A stretch of DNA of 64,000 nucleotides from CAZCVI01 sp964502145. GTDB taxonomy: Bacteria > Acidobacteriota > Aminicenantia > UBA2199. Positions 37,600-46,937 of the stretch are shown one piece after another. The notes below the pieces were generated by a model, which saw nothing but the letters and a program-made list of their open reading frames with translations, had not been told where the DNA came from and did no database searches. A program made the translations under genes and the position numbers. The stretch covers positions 15,229 through 79,228 of the forward strand of contig CAZCVI010000032.1 in the NCBI GenBank assembly GCA_964502145.1, read 5' to 3'. Within the stretch, counting starts at the first letter, position 1; each line of letters starts with the position of its first letter.

Positions 37600-40329
37600 A
37601 TGGAACCACAAGACAACATTGATGCTCAGGTGATCACATACGGGGTTGCTGTTCACGGTGATACTGACAGCGGCTGGCAAGTGACTGGGTTTACAAAAGG
37701 GCTTGACCCTCAAAAAAGTTTCAAATTGGCGGCTTTTACCTCTGTGGGTGAAATCTCTGAAACATGGGCACGGATTTTTGAAAATGGCTATGCTTATTTT
37801 GGCCGAATGCCAGATGAGAATCGGGCCGTCTTTGCTCTTTTTTATCGTAGTCCGGTTCCAAGTGCTAGGGGCAGACACTTTGTCCCAAAAATCGTACTGT
37901 CTATTCCATACCAGGATTATGTTGGAAAACTCAACTGTGATCCCATGGGTCTATTCCGTTTTTTGGAACAGTATAAAATTGAGAAGGTACCTTCTCAAAG
38001 TAAACCGGAGCCTACTCCATTGGAACCTTTTTACGATCTTTTTTCTTTACCATTACCCAATTTAAAAGAGCAGTTACAGCCATTAGAATTAGCACTGAAT
38101 GGGGATACATCTATCCAGAATTTTTTAATCGATTTTCTATCCGCGATCCTTCGTCCAAACCCCCATTGTACCTTGATATGGGGCGGTGAAAAACCCGATG
38201 CAAACTTGGTGCTTTCCATTCTTTTCTTATTACCACGCCATCTTCGCCAATGGATTACCTTCTGTACCAGTGTGGAAAATCCACGGGTAGGTAATCTTCG
38301 CATCAAAATCATTAAAGAGCCTGTGGGTCCAGAAAATAATTCCATTGCCATTATGAAGGATAATCGGTTTACCCTGAACAAAAAAAAACCCACCTTTGAA
38401 ACCCAACTCCCTCAAATCTTGGTTGCAGAGTTAATGGTCCAACGGGATGTGGGAATAAACAATATAGCAGAATTGCTGGATTTTGTTGACACCAAGTTGT
38501 CAGTAGAATCTGGAATGAATAACGATTACAACAAAATCCTTAAAAAAGCCGAAGTGCTGGCAACACTCCATCAGTTGAAAAAACAGGTAAAAACCTCACG
38601 CCCACCGGATAATGTGTTTAAACCATTACTATGTTACAGTTCGGAGTTGCAAATCCATCAAAAGACAAAGACGTTTGAATCTCCAAATATATTGGAAGAT
38701 GAATTTACCTTTATTGCAGAACGAGTAGAGATGGGTGTGTTGGAAATTGAAAACGAAGACCAGTTAACAAAGGTATTGGATGAATTGAGGCAATTGGTCC
38801 AGGTCTTACCAGAATTACATGAAACCGACTATAATAGTTTTTTTAACACTCTAATGGAAAAGGGGCGTCAATTCACTCTAAAATCCTTTTTACCACTCTT
38901 AAAAGTGTTTTACTCTATCCCTAATTTAAAAAATACCATCGATTCACAGTTATTCAAAAATTTGAAATTAAAACAGAATCCCGGTTGGGAAGAGTCCTTT
39001 GAATTATTAACCCTGATGGAATATCCCTCCCAGTGTGATCATTTAAAGAATGAAAACCCAGATCTTTATAACGTTTTAAAACAACAGCCAGGACTTGATT
39101 TTTTCATCGACCTATTGGGGATGGCTTTATCAGGAAGAGAATCTGATAGTTCAGTATCCCCACCAGTTTTTGAGAAAATTGCGCTGACAGCAAAAGATGA
39201 TTATGGAAGAGTTTTTAAGATTATTATTTTTTGCTTAAAACGGATGGGAGAGTTTGAGCCCGGTGAGCATTATTTTCGGTTTTTATTGGTTTCTGCTCAG
39301 GCTTATGGGATTGTTAATGAGATGGGGGTAGAAACTCGGAATGAATTCCAAGAACATTTTGTGCAACGATTTTACCAGTTATGCCATCTGGAGCTTGACA
39401 ATCAGAAAAAAGAACTGGTGTCCAAAATATCTGAAAAAATAAAATCGATGGATGTGCTATTCGCATCCCAATTGAATGGTATCATGAAACAGGGGAATTT
39501 TTCCTTTTATTTGGCAGAGTTCAACCAACATATGGTGGACAATGGGGGAATAAATTCATTTGGGAAAAAAGGGGATATTTATCGACTGCTGAACCAGATG
39601 GATGCGAATCCACAGTTAAAAAATCACCCCCATCTATCCACTGTCGCGCTACAAATGATATTGGCGAAGAATGCACTGCCTACCCCCACTGTATATGGTG
39701 ATTATCTTGACTATCTAAAGCAAAAGAGAAAGATGAATGATACCGATATTCAAAATTTGCTCACCATATTAACCCATGATCCATCTCCAATGGGGTATTC
39801 TCACTATTTACTGGATACCTTGACCCTTGTTTTTTCCTACCGCAATGAACAAACCCTTAGCCGGTTCGTTCGCTCTCTACTTTACTTTGCCCAAAACTAT
39901 TCAAAGGGAAAATTGCGATATATAAGTGATATTGAATCAAGTTTTATGAGAATCGCGGCAGAATGCTGGAAACCTTTAAGTGGTGTGGAAGTCAAAGAAA
40001 TTTATCTGTCAGTGAAGCAGAACTTGGATAAATCTCTTGGTGATAAAATTTTGAAAATCGGGCTTTCACACCTTCCTGAAGCAGAAAAGATGAAGTATCT
40101 GTCTGGGGAGGTTTGTGAGTTTTTTGAAGAGTTTTTTTTGATTAGTCATGCTGATCTTGGATATTTTAAAAGTCTATTAACCTATATTGAAATGGGCAAC
40201 CCCGAAACTATCCCATTCCTTGTTGATATTCAGGAGGATTTAAAAAAAATTAGAGAAGACAGGGATTCTATGGAAGAGAGCATGGACAAAATTAAAACCC
40301 TGCTAAAAAAAATAAAAAAGCTGAGATGA
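37600..40329 (+). CDS. GTPase-associated protein 1 (GAP1)-like protein
   Basis: The ATG at 37600 has AGAGG 8 bases upstream; the earlier in-frame ATG at 37534 overlaps the GTPase gene and lacks a site. In the 909-residue product the first 150 residues (ITYGVAVHGDTDSGWQV, then GYAYFGRMPDENRAVFALFY) resemble the GAP1-N2 module described with bacterial double-GTPases. A second alpha/beta region (about 170-260) and a long helical part follow, ending in a short coiled coil. It is probably a cytosolic regulator or effector of the two GTPases. The name rests on remembered family patterns and synteny. Confidence 0.55.
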   Translation: MEPQDNIDAQVITYGVAVHGDTDSGWQVTGFTKGLDPQKSFKLAAFTSVGEISETWARIFENGYAYFGRMPDENRAVFALFYRSPVPSARGRHFVPKIVLSIPYQDYVGKLNCDPMGLFRFLEQYKIEKVPSQSKPEPTPLEPFYDLFSLPLPNLKEQLQPLELALNGDTSIQNFLIDFLSAILRPNPHCTLIWGGEKPDANLVLSILFLLPRHLRQWITFCTSVENPRVGNLRIKIIKEPVGPENNSIAIMKDNRFTLNKKKPTFETQLPQILVAELMVQRDVGINNIAELLDFVDTKLSVESGMNNDYNKILKKAEVLATLHQLKKQVKTSRPPDNVFKPLLCYSSELQIHQKTKTFESPNILEDEFTFIAERVEMGVLEIENEDQLTKVLDELRQLVQVLPELHETDYNSFFNTLMEKGRQFTLKSFLPLLKVFYSIPNLKNTIDSQLFKNLKLKQNPGWEESFELLTLMEYPSQCDHLKNENPDLYNVLKQQPGLDFFIDLLGMALSGRESDSSVSPPVFEKIALTAKDDYGRVFKIIIFCLKRMGEFEPGEHYFRFLLVSAQAYGIVNEMGVETRNEFQEHFVQRFYQLCHLELDNQKKELVSKISEKIKSMDVLFASQLNGIMKQGNFSFYLAEFNQHMVDNGGINSFGKKGDIYRLLNQMDANPQLKNHPHLSTVALQMILAKNALPTPTVYGDYLDYLKQKRKMNDTDIQNLLTILTHDPSPMGYSHYLLDTLTLVFSYRNEQTLSRFVRSLLYFAQNYSKGKLRYISDIESSFMRIAAECWKPLSGVEVKEIYLSVKQNLDKSLGDKILKIGLSHLPEAEKMKYLSGEVCEFFEEFFLISHADLGYFKSLLTYIEMGNPETIPFLVDIQEDLKKIREDRDSMEESMDKIKTLLKKIKKLR

Positions 40330-40336
40330 CATCATC

Positions 40337-41056
40337 ATGAGAATCAACACAAAAAATCAATTGACCACATCCATACGGGATGAAATCCAAACTATCCAAG
40401 AGTTTCTGGTGCAACAGGAGGCTCCACATTCCTTTGAAACCCAAAAGCTCAAACAGAATGTCGATTCTCTGACCATCCTGCTCCCCCGAATGACCGATGA
40501 AATCACCACCTTATCCGCCGAACTTGAACAAAAAAAGATTCTAAACAAAACCTTGGAGGACGATGCCCAGTTTTTAACAGCGGAGATTAAAACTCTCACC
40601 AAAACTCTCCGGGAGAAGCATAAATATCTAAAAAAATTGGAGAACATCCTCACCATAATTAAGGACCCCCAAACACAAGAAAAAATAAAGATTTTTGAAC
40701 AAAATTACCTGGAAGTACCGCAACTGGAAGAGAGTATCCAGGAAAAAAACAGCCAATTGACTGAACTCCAAAATAAACTTGATACCTTTGTTGCCCTTAA
40801 AGATGAATTAGCACATTATATTAATGCCATTGATGATGAAAAAAAGACTATTGCCCAATTGGAGTTGGACATCCTCCAAGGTGAAAGCAGACTGGAAGAA
40901 GTGACCGCCATAGAATTACCCCAAAACCTAGAAAAGTGCAAGTTGCATCTACTCAATGCGATGCGGTTGGCCTTAACCGTCAAACATCAGAACCTCGAAC
41001 CACCCCATTGGGAAAAAATACTGGAATTACTGGAACAAGAAGATGAAGGGAAATAA
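40337..41056 (+). CDS. Coiled-coil protein
   Basis: A 239-residue protein beginning 7 bases after the GAP1-like gene. Residues about 10-205 are coiled coil; the last 30 residues look like a separate short helix pair. No family recognised. Its stop overlaps the start of the radical-SAM gene by one base, so the two are probably translationally coupled. Confidence 0.65.
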   Translation: MRINTKNQLTTSIRDEIQTIQEFLVQQEAPHSFETQKLKQNVDSLTILLPRMTDEITTLSAELEQKKILNKTLEDDAQFLTAEIKTLTKTLREKHKYLKKLENILTIIKDPQTQEKIKIFEQNYLEVPQLEESIQEKNSQLTELQNKLDTFVALKDELAHYINAIDDEKKTIAQLELDILQGESRLEEVTAIELPQNLEKCKLHLLNAMRLALTVKHQNLEPPHWEKILELLEQEDEGK

Positions 41057-41946
41057 TGACGAAAAACAATGAATTAAGACTTTCTGTTCCCCCCGCTCTT
41101 TTTCCTGTTACCTATACCAATGGTCCCGGTTTACGCTATGTCCTATGGGTTCAAGGATGTAGCATCCGCTGTTGTAATCATTGTCTGAACCCCGAACTGC
41201 AAGATCCCCACCAAGGCGTAAAAACCACTGTGACCGAAGTATTAGAACACATTTGTAAATTAAAAGAGACCATCCCCATCCAAGGCATTACCATTCTTGG
41301 TGGCGAACCCACGGACCAATCCCTCGCCCTGTCTCAACTGCTACCAGAAATTCAAAAGCAGAATCTTTCAGTAATGCTCTATACTGGACATCCCTTCGAA
41401 GCACTAATCAAGCCAGACACCCCCGCTGAAATTTCCCAATTATTACTGTCCGTGGATATTCTGGTGGAAGGTATGTACAACCCTCATCTGGATTTTCCTG
41501 GCACCTTGTGGCGAGGTTCGGTTAACCAACGGCTACTCTTACTCTCCCAACGCTATAATGTCCCCCTGATAAAAAGTATTCTACAAAACACCATACAACA
41601 CATCGAACCCAATGTCGAGATGATCCAATATGTTGGCCGCAGTTCTATAATCTGCAAGTTTTGGGGGGAGTCTTTACCTATTCAACAAACCCAAGAGCAA
41701 AAAAAGAGTTTATCCCAACCTCAGGAAATAATGGAAATTCTATATAATGGACACCCCATTACATCGTGGATACCCGAATTGGCCGACTCTCCACCGTCAG
41801 ATATTCGTCTACTCTCGCCCAAGGGAATCACCGGTGTACTGGATGCCGATAACCAGTTGCATCTTTTCGGCTTTCAAAAAGGCGATGTGGTCCAACAGTT
41901 TAAACAGGCCCTGTTGGGGCAAGGAATAAATATAAATTTTGAATAA
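41056..41946 (+). CDS. Radical-SAM activase-like protein (4Fe-4S single-cluster type)
   Basis: A 296-residue protein. The start of the domain (GPGLRYVLWVQGCSIRC) and LGGEPTD (81-87, the SAM-binding GGE motif) fit the short activase family of NrdG/PflA-like enzymes. The cluster cysteines are unusual: C35, C39, C40 and C43 give CX3C-C-X2-C rather than CX3CX2C, so one extra residue is present. The C-terminal 90 residues form an added domain. Such enzymes are known in bacterial conflict operons, where they may modify a partner protein. The substrate here is unknown; partners encoded beside it are the obvious candidates. Confidence 0.8.
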   Translation: MTKNNELRLSVPPALFPVTYTNGPGLRYVLWVQGCSIRCCNHCLNPELQDPHQGVKTTVTEVLEHICKLKETIPIQGITILGGEPTDQSLALSQLLPEIQKQNLSVMLYTGHPFEALIKPDTPAEISQLLLSVDILVEGMYNPHLDFPGTLWRGSVNQRLLLLSQRYNVPLIKSILQNTIQHIEPNVEMIQYVGRSSIICKFWGESLPIQQTQEQKKSLSQPQEIMEILYNGHPITSWIPELADSPPSDIRLLSPKGITGVLDADNQLHLFGFQKGDVVQQFKQALLGQGININFE

Positions 41947-41978
41947 CTGTACAGCCGAGTGCTGAAGCAAAAAAAAGA

Positions 41979-42103
41979 TTTAACCACAAACCAGGTCAAA
42001 GACACAAAAAATGGTGGGCATATGTAGGGGCGAATCTTGTATTCGCCAATTTTTAACCCTTCGGGCGGTTTGTGTCTTTTTTGGATAGAAAAAGGTGGTT
42101 AAA
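41979..42103. repeat. Nested palindromic element
   Basis: The 192-base gap between the radical-SAM gene and the next gene holds three nested inverted repeats: TTTAACCAC/GTGGTTAAA (41979-41987, 42095-42103), an 11-bp pair AAAGACACAAA/TTTGTGTCTTT (41998-42008, 42069-42079) and GGCGAAT/ATTCGCC (42029-42035, 42041-42047) with a 5-base loop. The inner stem is followed by ATTTTT and the middle one by TTTTT, so it could also end or attenuate transcription inside the operon. It looks like a small non-autonomous repeat rather than a coding segment. Confidence 0.65.
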
Positions 42104-42138
42104 AATATTTAAAGAGATTATAAGATCAGGAGGAAAAT

Positions 42139-43491
42139 ATGAGTGGAACCAAACGCCCCACCCGGGTCGTTTTTGAAGATGATTATGAGCGTCAACAGCG
42201 CCATATTCGCAACGTGGAGTCACAAAATAGGAGTCTTGCCGAGCAAGCCAGAGACAATAGTGTGAGAAGCTTGGTGGAAGCTTCCGAGCGGCGAATTTCG
42301 TTGAATATTGATCAAGTTCGTGGGCAGGTAGCCGCAGAGGCCAGACAAGCCCAGGTGGCAAGACTGGAAACCCAACAACGGTTGCAGCAAACCCTTAATG
42401 ACGTCGCTGGCGTCAAACAGGATGTGAAACATACCCAGCACATGCTCTCCGATTTACGACAACAGATCCAGCAAAATGAGCAGGAAGCCTCCCGACAACG
42501 TAACCAGATTCACCAGGACGTAAATGTCGTCAAACAGGAAGTGCAAAAAAGCCAGGCCATGATTGAGACCAATCGCAAAAACATAGATCGTAATTACCAC
42601 GAAATGAAAAAGCAATTTCAGGATTTATTGGCCACTCTGGCTGACATGGAACGGAAAAGAGAATTGGAAAAAGCCATCAATGCCTCCGAGATCATTGACC
42701 AGGTATTTGCCAAGATGGAATCTATTTCCAAGCATTTTGCCCAGTTGTACGATCCCGATTTTTACAATGAGGCCATTGGCAATTATAATAAGTCCGTTGA
42801 TTTATTCGAAAAGAAACAGTTTGATACCTCCAAACGGATTGCCGAGAGTGCCTATCAGCAGTTTACCAATCTTAATGCCCAGGTGGAACGCTTCCGTCAG
42901 GAGTATGAAACCGCTTATGCTGAAACCACCAATGAATTGTCCGTTGCGCGTGGTTCTATCTCCTTCTTAAGTTCCGACACTACCGTGGATTTGCAAACCG
43001 CCGGTGAAGTGGAAAAAGTAACCATCAAAGAACTCTGTGAAGCCTGGTTTTGCCAGGAGCCCGCCCAATTGGAGCAACAGTTACAAGAATTGGATAAAGC
43101 CTTTGAAAGTGCGCGCACCCCCGCTCAACTTAAATATATCTCGCAAAAAGCTGCAGCTCTCACCATCCAGGCCAAAACCATTCAGGATGGCGTTTTTTCC
43201 CGGCATCGCCAGGATGAAGAGCGTGCCATGCTCTCTCAGGCCATTATCCGTGCCCTCAGCAAAGACATGGAGCATGTGGAATCGCCCTATCTTGAACGTC
43301 CTGATGATTTAAATTCTCCCCTTATTATTGAACACGAAAAAGAACCCAAGGTATTTCTTCCTTTGAGTGGGAGTTTTGAAATGAAGTTTCAAAAAGTGGA
43401 TGAACGAAAGAATATGGAAATGGCCCGCACCTTTACCAACCACCTCAAGCAGGAAGGCGTAAATGTCCCCGAGTTGGTTCGGGCGGATTAA
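42139..43491 (+). CDS. Coiled-coil protein linked to the ClpB-like ATPase
   Basis: A 450-residue protein with AGGAGG before the ATG. Residues about 10-270 are highly charged coiled coil with many Q and R. After a break (about 275-300) a helical C-terminal domain of 150 residues follows. No signal peptide or membrane helix. No family recognised. It is the immediate upstream neighbour of the AAA+ gene, so it may be its adaptor or substrate; this is inference from position. Confidence 0.65.
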   Translation: MSGTKRPTRVVFEDDYERQQRHIRNVESQNRSLAEQARDNSVRSLVEASERRISLNIDQVRGQVAAEARQAQVARLETQQRLQQTLNDVAGVKQDVKHTQHMLSDLRQQIQQNEQEASRQRNQIHQDVNVVKQEVQKSQAMIETNRKNIDRNYHEMKKQFQDLLATLADMERKRELEKAINASEIIDQVFAKMESISKHFAQLYDPDFYNEAIGNYNKSVDLFEKKQFDTSKRIAESAYQQFTNLNAQVERFRQEYETAYAETTNELSVARGSISFLSSDTTVDLQTAGEVEKVTIKELCEAWFCQEPAQLEQQLQELDKAFESARTPAQLKYISQKAAALTIQAKTIQDGVFSRHRQDEERAMLSQAIIRALSKDMEHVESPYLERPDDLNSPLIIEHEKEPKVFLPLSGSFEMKFQKVDERKNMEMARTFTNHLKQEGVNVPELVRAD

Positions 43492-43509
43492 CCCTGTAAT
43501 CATATAAAA

Positions 43510-43565
43510 GTTTTTCAGGGGTCCAGGGGCGGTTTTTCAAAAAAGCCCTCTGGTCGCCGAAGGCA
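43510..43565 (+). repeat. Second copy of the hairpin repeat seen at 16358
   Basis: In the 96-base gap before the ClpB-like gene, CCAGGGGC (43523-43530) pairs imperfectly with GCCCTCTGG (43545-43553) around a T-rich/A-rich loop, and TCGCCGAAGGC follows. Start, stem position and tail match the element before the first vWA-tubulin fusion. Here the actual ribosome binding site (TGGAGG near 43573) lies outside the repeat. Confidence 0.5.
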
Positions 43566-43587
43566 TAAAAATATGGAGGTTTTATAA

Positions 43588-45504
43588 ATGACTGATTGGA
43601 GAGAGGCCGTCCGTAAGCTCTATGATCCTCGTGAGGGCGGGAAAAAGTTAAAAAATGTATTTATTCTTTATGGCGATACCATCGTGCATAAAACCTATGG
43701 TAATTACTGCAATCCTGTGTGCGACATGTATCAGGCCGTCATTACTGAGTTTGAAAAGGACTTTGATATCATTGCCTATTATACAGATAATAATGGTGAA
43801 CGGCGCAAGCAGGGCCTCAATTTTTATAAAGGAAAAGAATTATACCTATCTCTCTGCGACAATCCGCCCGAGCCCTCACGTCAACCCGTTGTGCCCGCCA
43901 AGGTGGCCGGGAACAGTTATATCCAATCCCGTTATAGCCGGTATTACCAGGGATTTGCCCGTAGTGTTGGGGAAGGTACCAAGGACCGCCTCTCTGCTCA
44001 GGCTACCTATTATGATAAAGACCCCAATCAAATGATCGAACATTTGGACCGGAACCTTTTTCGTAAAGACCGCCATAAAGGCTTGATTATTTTTGATGAT
44101 TGGCTCTATTGGAACAATCAACTCTTCTTTAATGACCCGGACCAACAATCCCAACGGAACATAAAAACCTTGAATATCTTTCGCCGTTGGGCTGGCGACG
44201 AAACACTCCCCAATCATCATCACCTGATATTTGTACTCACCACTCAAAACCCTGCCGCCATGGATTCACAGCACCGTATCCGCTCTGCTACCGAGGAGAT
44301 TGTCCGCAATATCTTTAACCTGCCCAATTGTATCCCTATCCCTTTAGTCCCGCCATCGGAAAAAATAATTCGTGATGCCTTATTGGGTTCCCACTTTAAA
44401 CAGAACCCTGGATTTGTATTGACCCATGAACGGGAGGCTGACAAAATCGCCACACTATTACATGAAAATCAGGTTATCGCCCGTGATGGGCTAAAAATTA
44501 TCAGTGATCTCGCCGCCATGAATAAAACCTGGGATGCCGGGCTTTTATGCAAAGAACTCAATTTGAAAGCCTATAAAAAAATTAAAACTTTGGAGGAGAT
44601 GAATGAATCGGATATTATGGAACGAATGCAAGAGTATGTGATTGGCCAGGATGATTCTCTTTCCATCATTGCCAAAAAGATTCGCAATGCCGTCCGGTCC
44701 AAGGCGCCTCGTAAAGGCCCCATTGAAAAATTCATGCTGGTGGGACCCACCGGTGTTGGCAAGACTGAGACTGCCAAAGCGCTTGCTTATGCCTTAACTG
44801 GCGACTCCAAAGACTTCATCTTTTTTTCAGCCAATGAATATCCCGGTGAAGAGTCAGTCTGGAGTGCTTTTGGTCCCACGCCTGGTTACGTAGGCTACCA
44901 GGATGAGATGAAGCGCACTGGTGGTGGTATGTTAACCAAACCCCTCATTGCCAACCCGCAAAAAAGGCTCATCATATTGATTGATGAGATCGAAAAAACC
45001 AGTGACACATTTCGGAATGCTCTTTTTGCTCTTCTGGACGAAGGTATGGCCGATGATCGTTCCGCCCAGCGGAAAGTCTCCTTCAAAAATTGTATTATCA
45101 TCAGTACTTCCAATTATGCCGATCAGCAAATCGCCGCTTATATGGCCACCAAACCCGATATTAGACACGCTCAAGCCCAATCCAAACAGATATTGATCAA
45201 TGCAGGAATGGCCTCCCCGTTTTTAGGTCGCTGGACGTTAATTCCATACGCTTATCCCCCCGTGGCCGCACTCAAAGAGATTCTGATTAAGACCATCCGG
45301 TCGTGGATTGCCATCGAGCAGAAAGAAATCCAATCCATTCACGATTTGTATTTGGAATCAGTCTTAGATAAACATGCCACCCTTCCTTCTGGGATTCGTG
45401 GTATCATTGATGACGCCAAACTTGATCTCTTCGATCAGATACTGGATTGTTCCGCAGATGTCACTTTTCAGATTGACGCCAATGGAAAACTGGTGCTCGT
45501 GTAA
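43588..45504 (+). CDS. ClpB-like AAA+ ATPase with degenerate first ATPase half
   Basis: A 638-residue protein. The C-terminal half is a ClpB/ClpA-type AAA+ module: Walker A GPTGVGKT (386-393), Walker B ILIDEIEK (D466, E467), sensor-1-like ISTSNY and sensor-2-like SGIRGIID near 610. The N-terminal 330 residues also follow an AAA+ rhythm, with a Walker-B-like stretch GLIIFDDW and a sensor-like LIFVLTTQN. They lack a P-loop, so they may be an inactivated first ring. No Clp N-domain or M-domain is recognisable. It is probably a disaggregase-like motor dedicated to this system, as in type VI secretion (ClpV) by analogy. Confidence 0.8.
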   Translation: MTDWREAVRKLYDPREGGKKLKNVFILYGDTIVHKTYGNYCNPVCDMYQAVITEFEKDFDIIAYYTDNNGERRKQGLNFYKGKELYLSLCDNPPEPSRQPVVPAKVAGNSYIQSRYSRYYQGFARSVGEGTKDRLSAQATYYDKDPNQMIEHLDRNLFRKDRHKGLIIFDDWLYWNNQLFFNDPDQQSQRNIKTLNIFRRWAGDETLPNHHHLIFVLTTQNPAAMDSQHRIRSATEEIVRNIFNLPNCIPIPLVPPSEKIIRDALLGSHFKQNPGFVLTHEREADKIATLLHENQVIARDGLKIISDLAAMNKTWDAGLLCKELNLKAYKKIKTLEEMNESDIMERMQEYVIGQDDSLSIIAKKIRNAVRSKAPRKGPIEKFMLVGPTGVGKTETAKALAYALTGDSKDFIFFSANEYPGEESVWSAFGPTPGYVGYQDEMKRTGGGMLTKPLIANPQKRLIILIDEIEKTSDTFRNALFALLDEGMADDRSAQRKVSFKNCIIISTSNYADQQIAAYMATKPDIRHAQAQSKQILINAGMASPFLGRWTLIPYAYPPVAALKEILIKTIRSWIAIEQKEIQSIHDLYLESVLDKHATLPSGIRGIIDDAKLDLFDQILDCSADVTFQIDANGKLVLV

Positions 45505-45606
45505 GCCATAGATTATTTTTATCGTTTTCTGGACTATTTTTATTTCGCTAAACTATGGATAATTATATAATACGCTTGGAACTGATAAGTTCCCTGGAGG
45601 TAAAAA

Positions 45607-45690
45607 ATGGCCATCGGAGACAAGAGTAGTTTTGGGCATGTTTTTTTGAAAGAAAAACGGCAATACATAAAATTATACAGAGAAGTGTGA
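45607..45690 (+). CDS. Possible 27-residue micro-ORF
   Basis: In the 187 bases between the ClpB-like gene and the lipoprotein gene, an ATG with GGAGGT 6 bases upstream opens a 27-codon frame that ends in TGA one base before the lipoprotein ATG. The peptide is basic and has no recognisable motif. The good ribosome binding site and tight spacing argue for translation, perhaps to couple the next start; the length makes chance equally possible. Confidence 0.3.
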   Translation: MAIGDKSSFGHVFLKEKRQYIKLYREV

Positions 45691-45691
45691 C

Positions 45692-46894
45692 ATGAAAAAT
45701 TTATTTGTTTGGACATTTATTGTTATTTTGGTTTTGTTTCTAATCGGCTGCGGAACTACTTCCACCCAAACACAGATTACCCCCAGCCAAAAAAAAATGG
45801 AGGAGCAACCCATTAAAAGAATCTCTGCTTCTGATCCAAGAAAAAGTGCCGTGAGAATCTCTCTTCCCTTTCATAAAAAAGGTAACATTGGGAGGGAGTC
45901 TGGCACCCAGGCCAAAATGTACAAACTGGAAATCGCTAGGCAAAACACGGTGGTGGTTTCACTTGAGATGTTGAAAGGCGATCCTGATCTGGAATTACAA
46001 CTGTTAAATGAACAAGGCGATTCTATTGCTACCGGTATGGGGATAGGTTCCTTTCAGAAGCTTGCCGCCACGGTGAACCATGGCATCTATTATATTCAGG
46101 TTCAGACCCCCACGTACCGAAACGAAGATGACTCGTATTTTTTAACAGTGGTTTCCACTTCCGATAAAGGATCATCCAGGGAAAATCCCCTGTACTTGGT
46201 TCCCAATGATTCCATCAACGATACCGTGGGGGAAAAAAATGGTACCCTATCCCGATGGCATAAAGTGACCATCGAGTCCCCGGCAGAATTGAGCGCCCAA
46301 CTCACCACCCAAGATAAATCGCAGGATATCGATTTGATTCTCCACAACAGTGTTGGGGAAACCCTGGTTACCGGGACAAATACCGGACCCACCGAACAAA
46401 TATCTAAAAAGGTCGTTGAAGGCGTGTATTATATTGAAGCGAAGACTGTCAAAAGTTGCTCTGGTTGCGATTATTTATTAAAGTTGAAAACAGAATTCCT
46501 GGGTCTTAAGGCTCCTGGTGCCTCCAGGGAGCGAGCCATAACGCTAAACGCTGGCAATGGCCTAATATCTGGCCATTTGGGAGATATCTATGGACTTAAA
46601 GAACGGTGGTATAAAGTTTCTTCAAATGGGAAGTATTTTGTGGAAATCCAATTTATGGTTAATAAGCCACTGAGCGAGATTCGTATCGAATTACTTGATG
46701 CGCATGACAATCCCCAAATTTTAGTTCCACATCTGCAGAAAAATTACACGTTTAATATAAAAGCGAATGCGGGAACCTATTACCTCAGGGTTTTTACCCC
46801 TCAAAAAGTGGGGGAATCCAAGTATCAGCTTGGAGTTAAATTTAATCAATATGACAATAGCATTATATTTGAAAAAAATCAGAAGCACCAGTAA
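45692..46894 (+). CDS. Lipoprotein with three PPC-like domains
   Basis: A 400-residue protein. The signal peptide ends in lipobox LIGC (C20), so it is a lipoprotein, outside the inner membrane. Three repeats of about 100-115 residues each follow the bacterial pre-peptidase C-terminal (PPC) pattern, with a strand-rich start, the middle motif DxxLxLLxxxG and ends GIYYIQV, GVYYIEA and GTYYLRV. PPC domains are usually accessory parts of secreted proteases; no catalytic domain is present here. It has no strong ribosome binding site of its own; translation may be coupled to the micro-ORF ending one base upstream. Confidence 0.75.
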   Translation: MKNLFVWTFIVILVLFLIGCGTTSTQTQITPSQKKMEEQPIKRISASDPRKSAVRISLPFHKKGNIGRESGTQAKMYKLEIARQNTVVVSLEMLKGDPDLELQLLNEQGDSIATGMGIGSFQKLAATVNHGIYYIQVQTPTYRNEDDSYFLTVVSTSDKGSSRENPLYLVPNDSINDTVGEKNGTLSRWHKVTIESPAELSAQLTTQDKSQDIDLILHNSVGETLVTGTNTGPTEQISKKVVEGVYYIEAKTVKSCSGCDYLLKLKTEFLGLKAPGASRERAITLNAGNGLISGHLGDIYGLKERWYKVSSNGKYFVEIQFMVNKPLSEIRIELLDAHDNPQILVPHLQKNYTFNIKANAGTYYLRVFTPQKVGESKYQLGVKFNQYDNSIIFEKNQKHQ

Positions 46895-46937
46895 TCTGGA
46901 ATTTTAAAAATATAAACATATCCAATAGGAGGAAATG

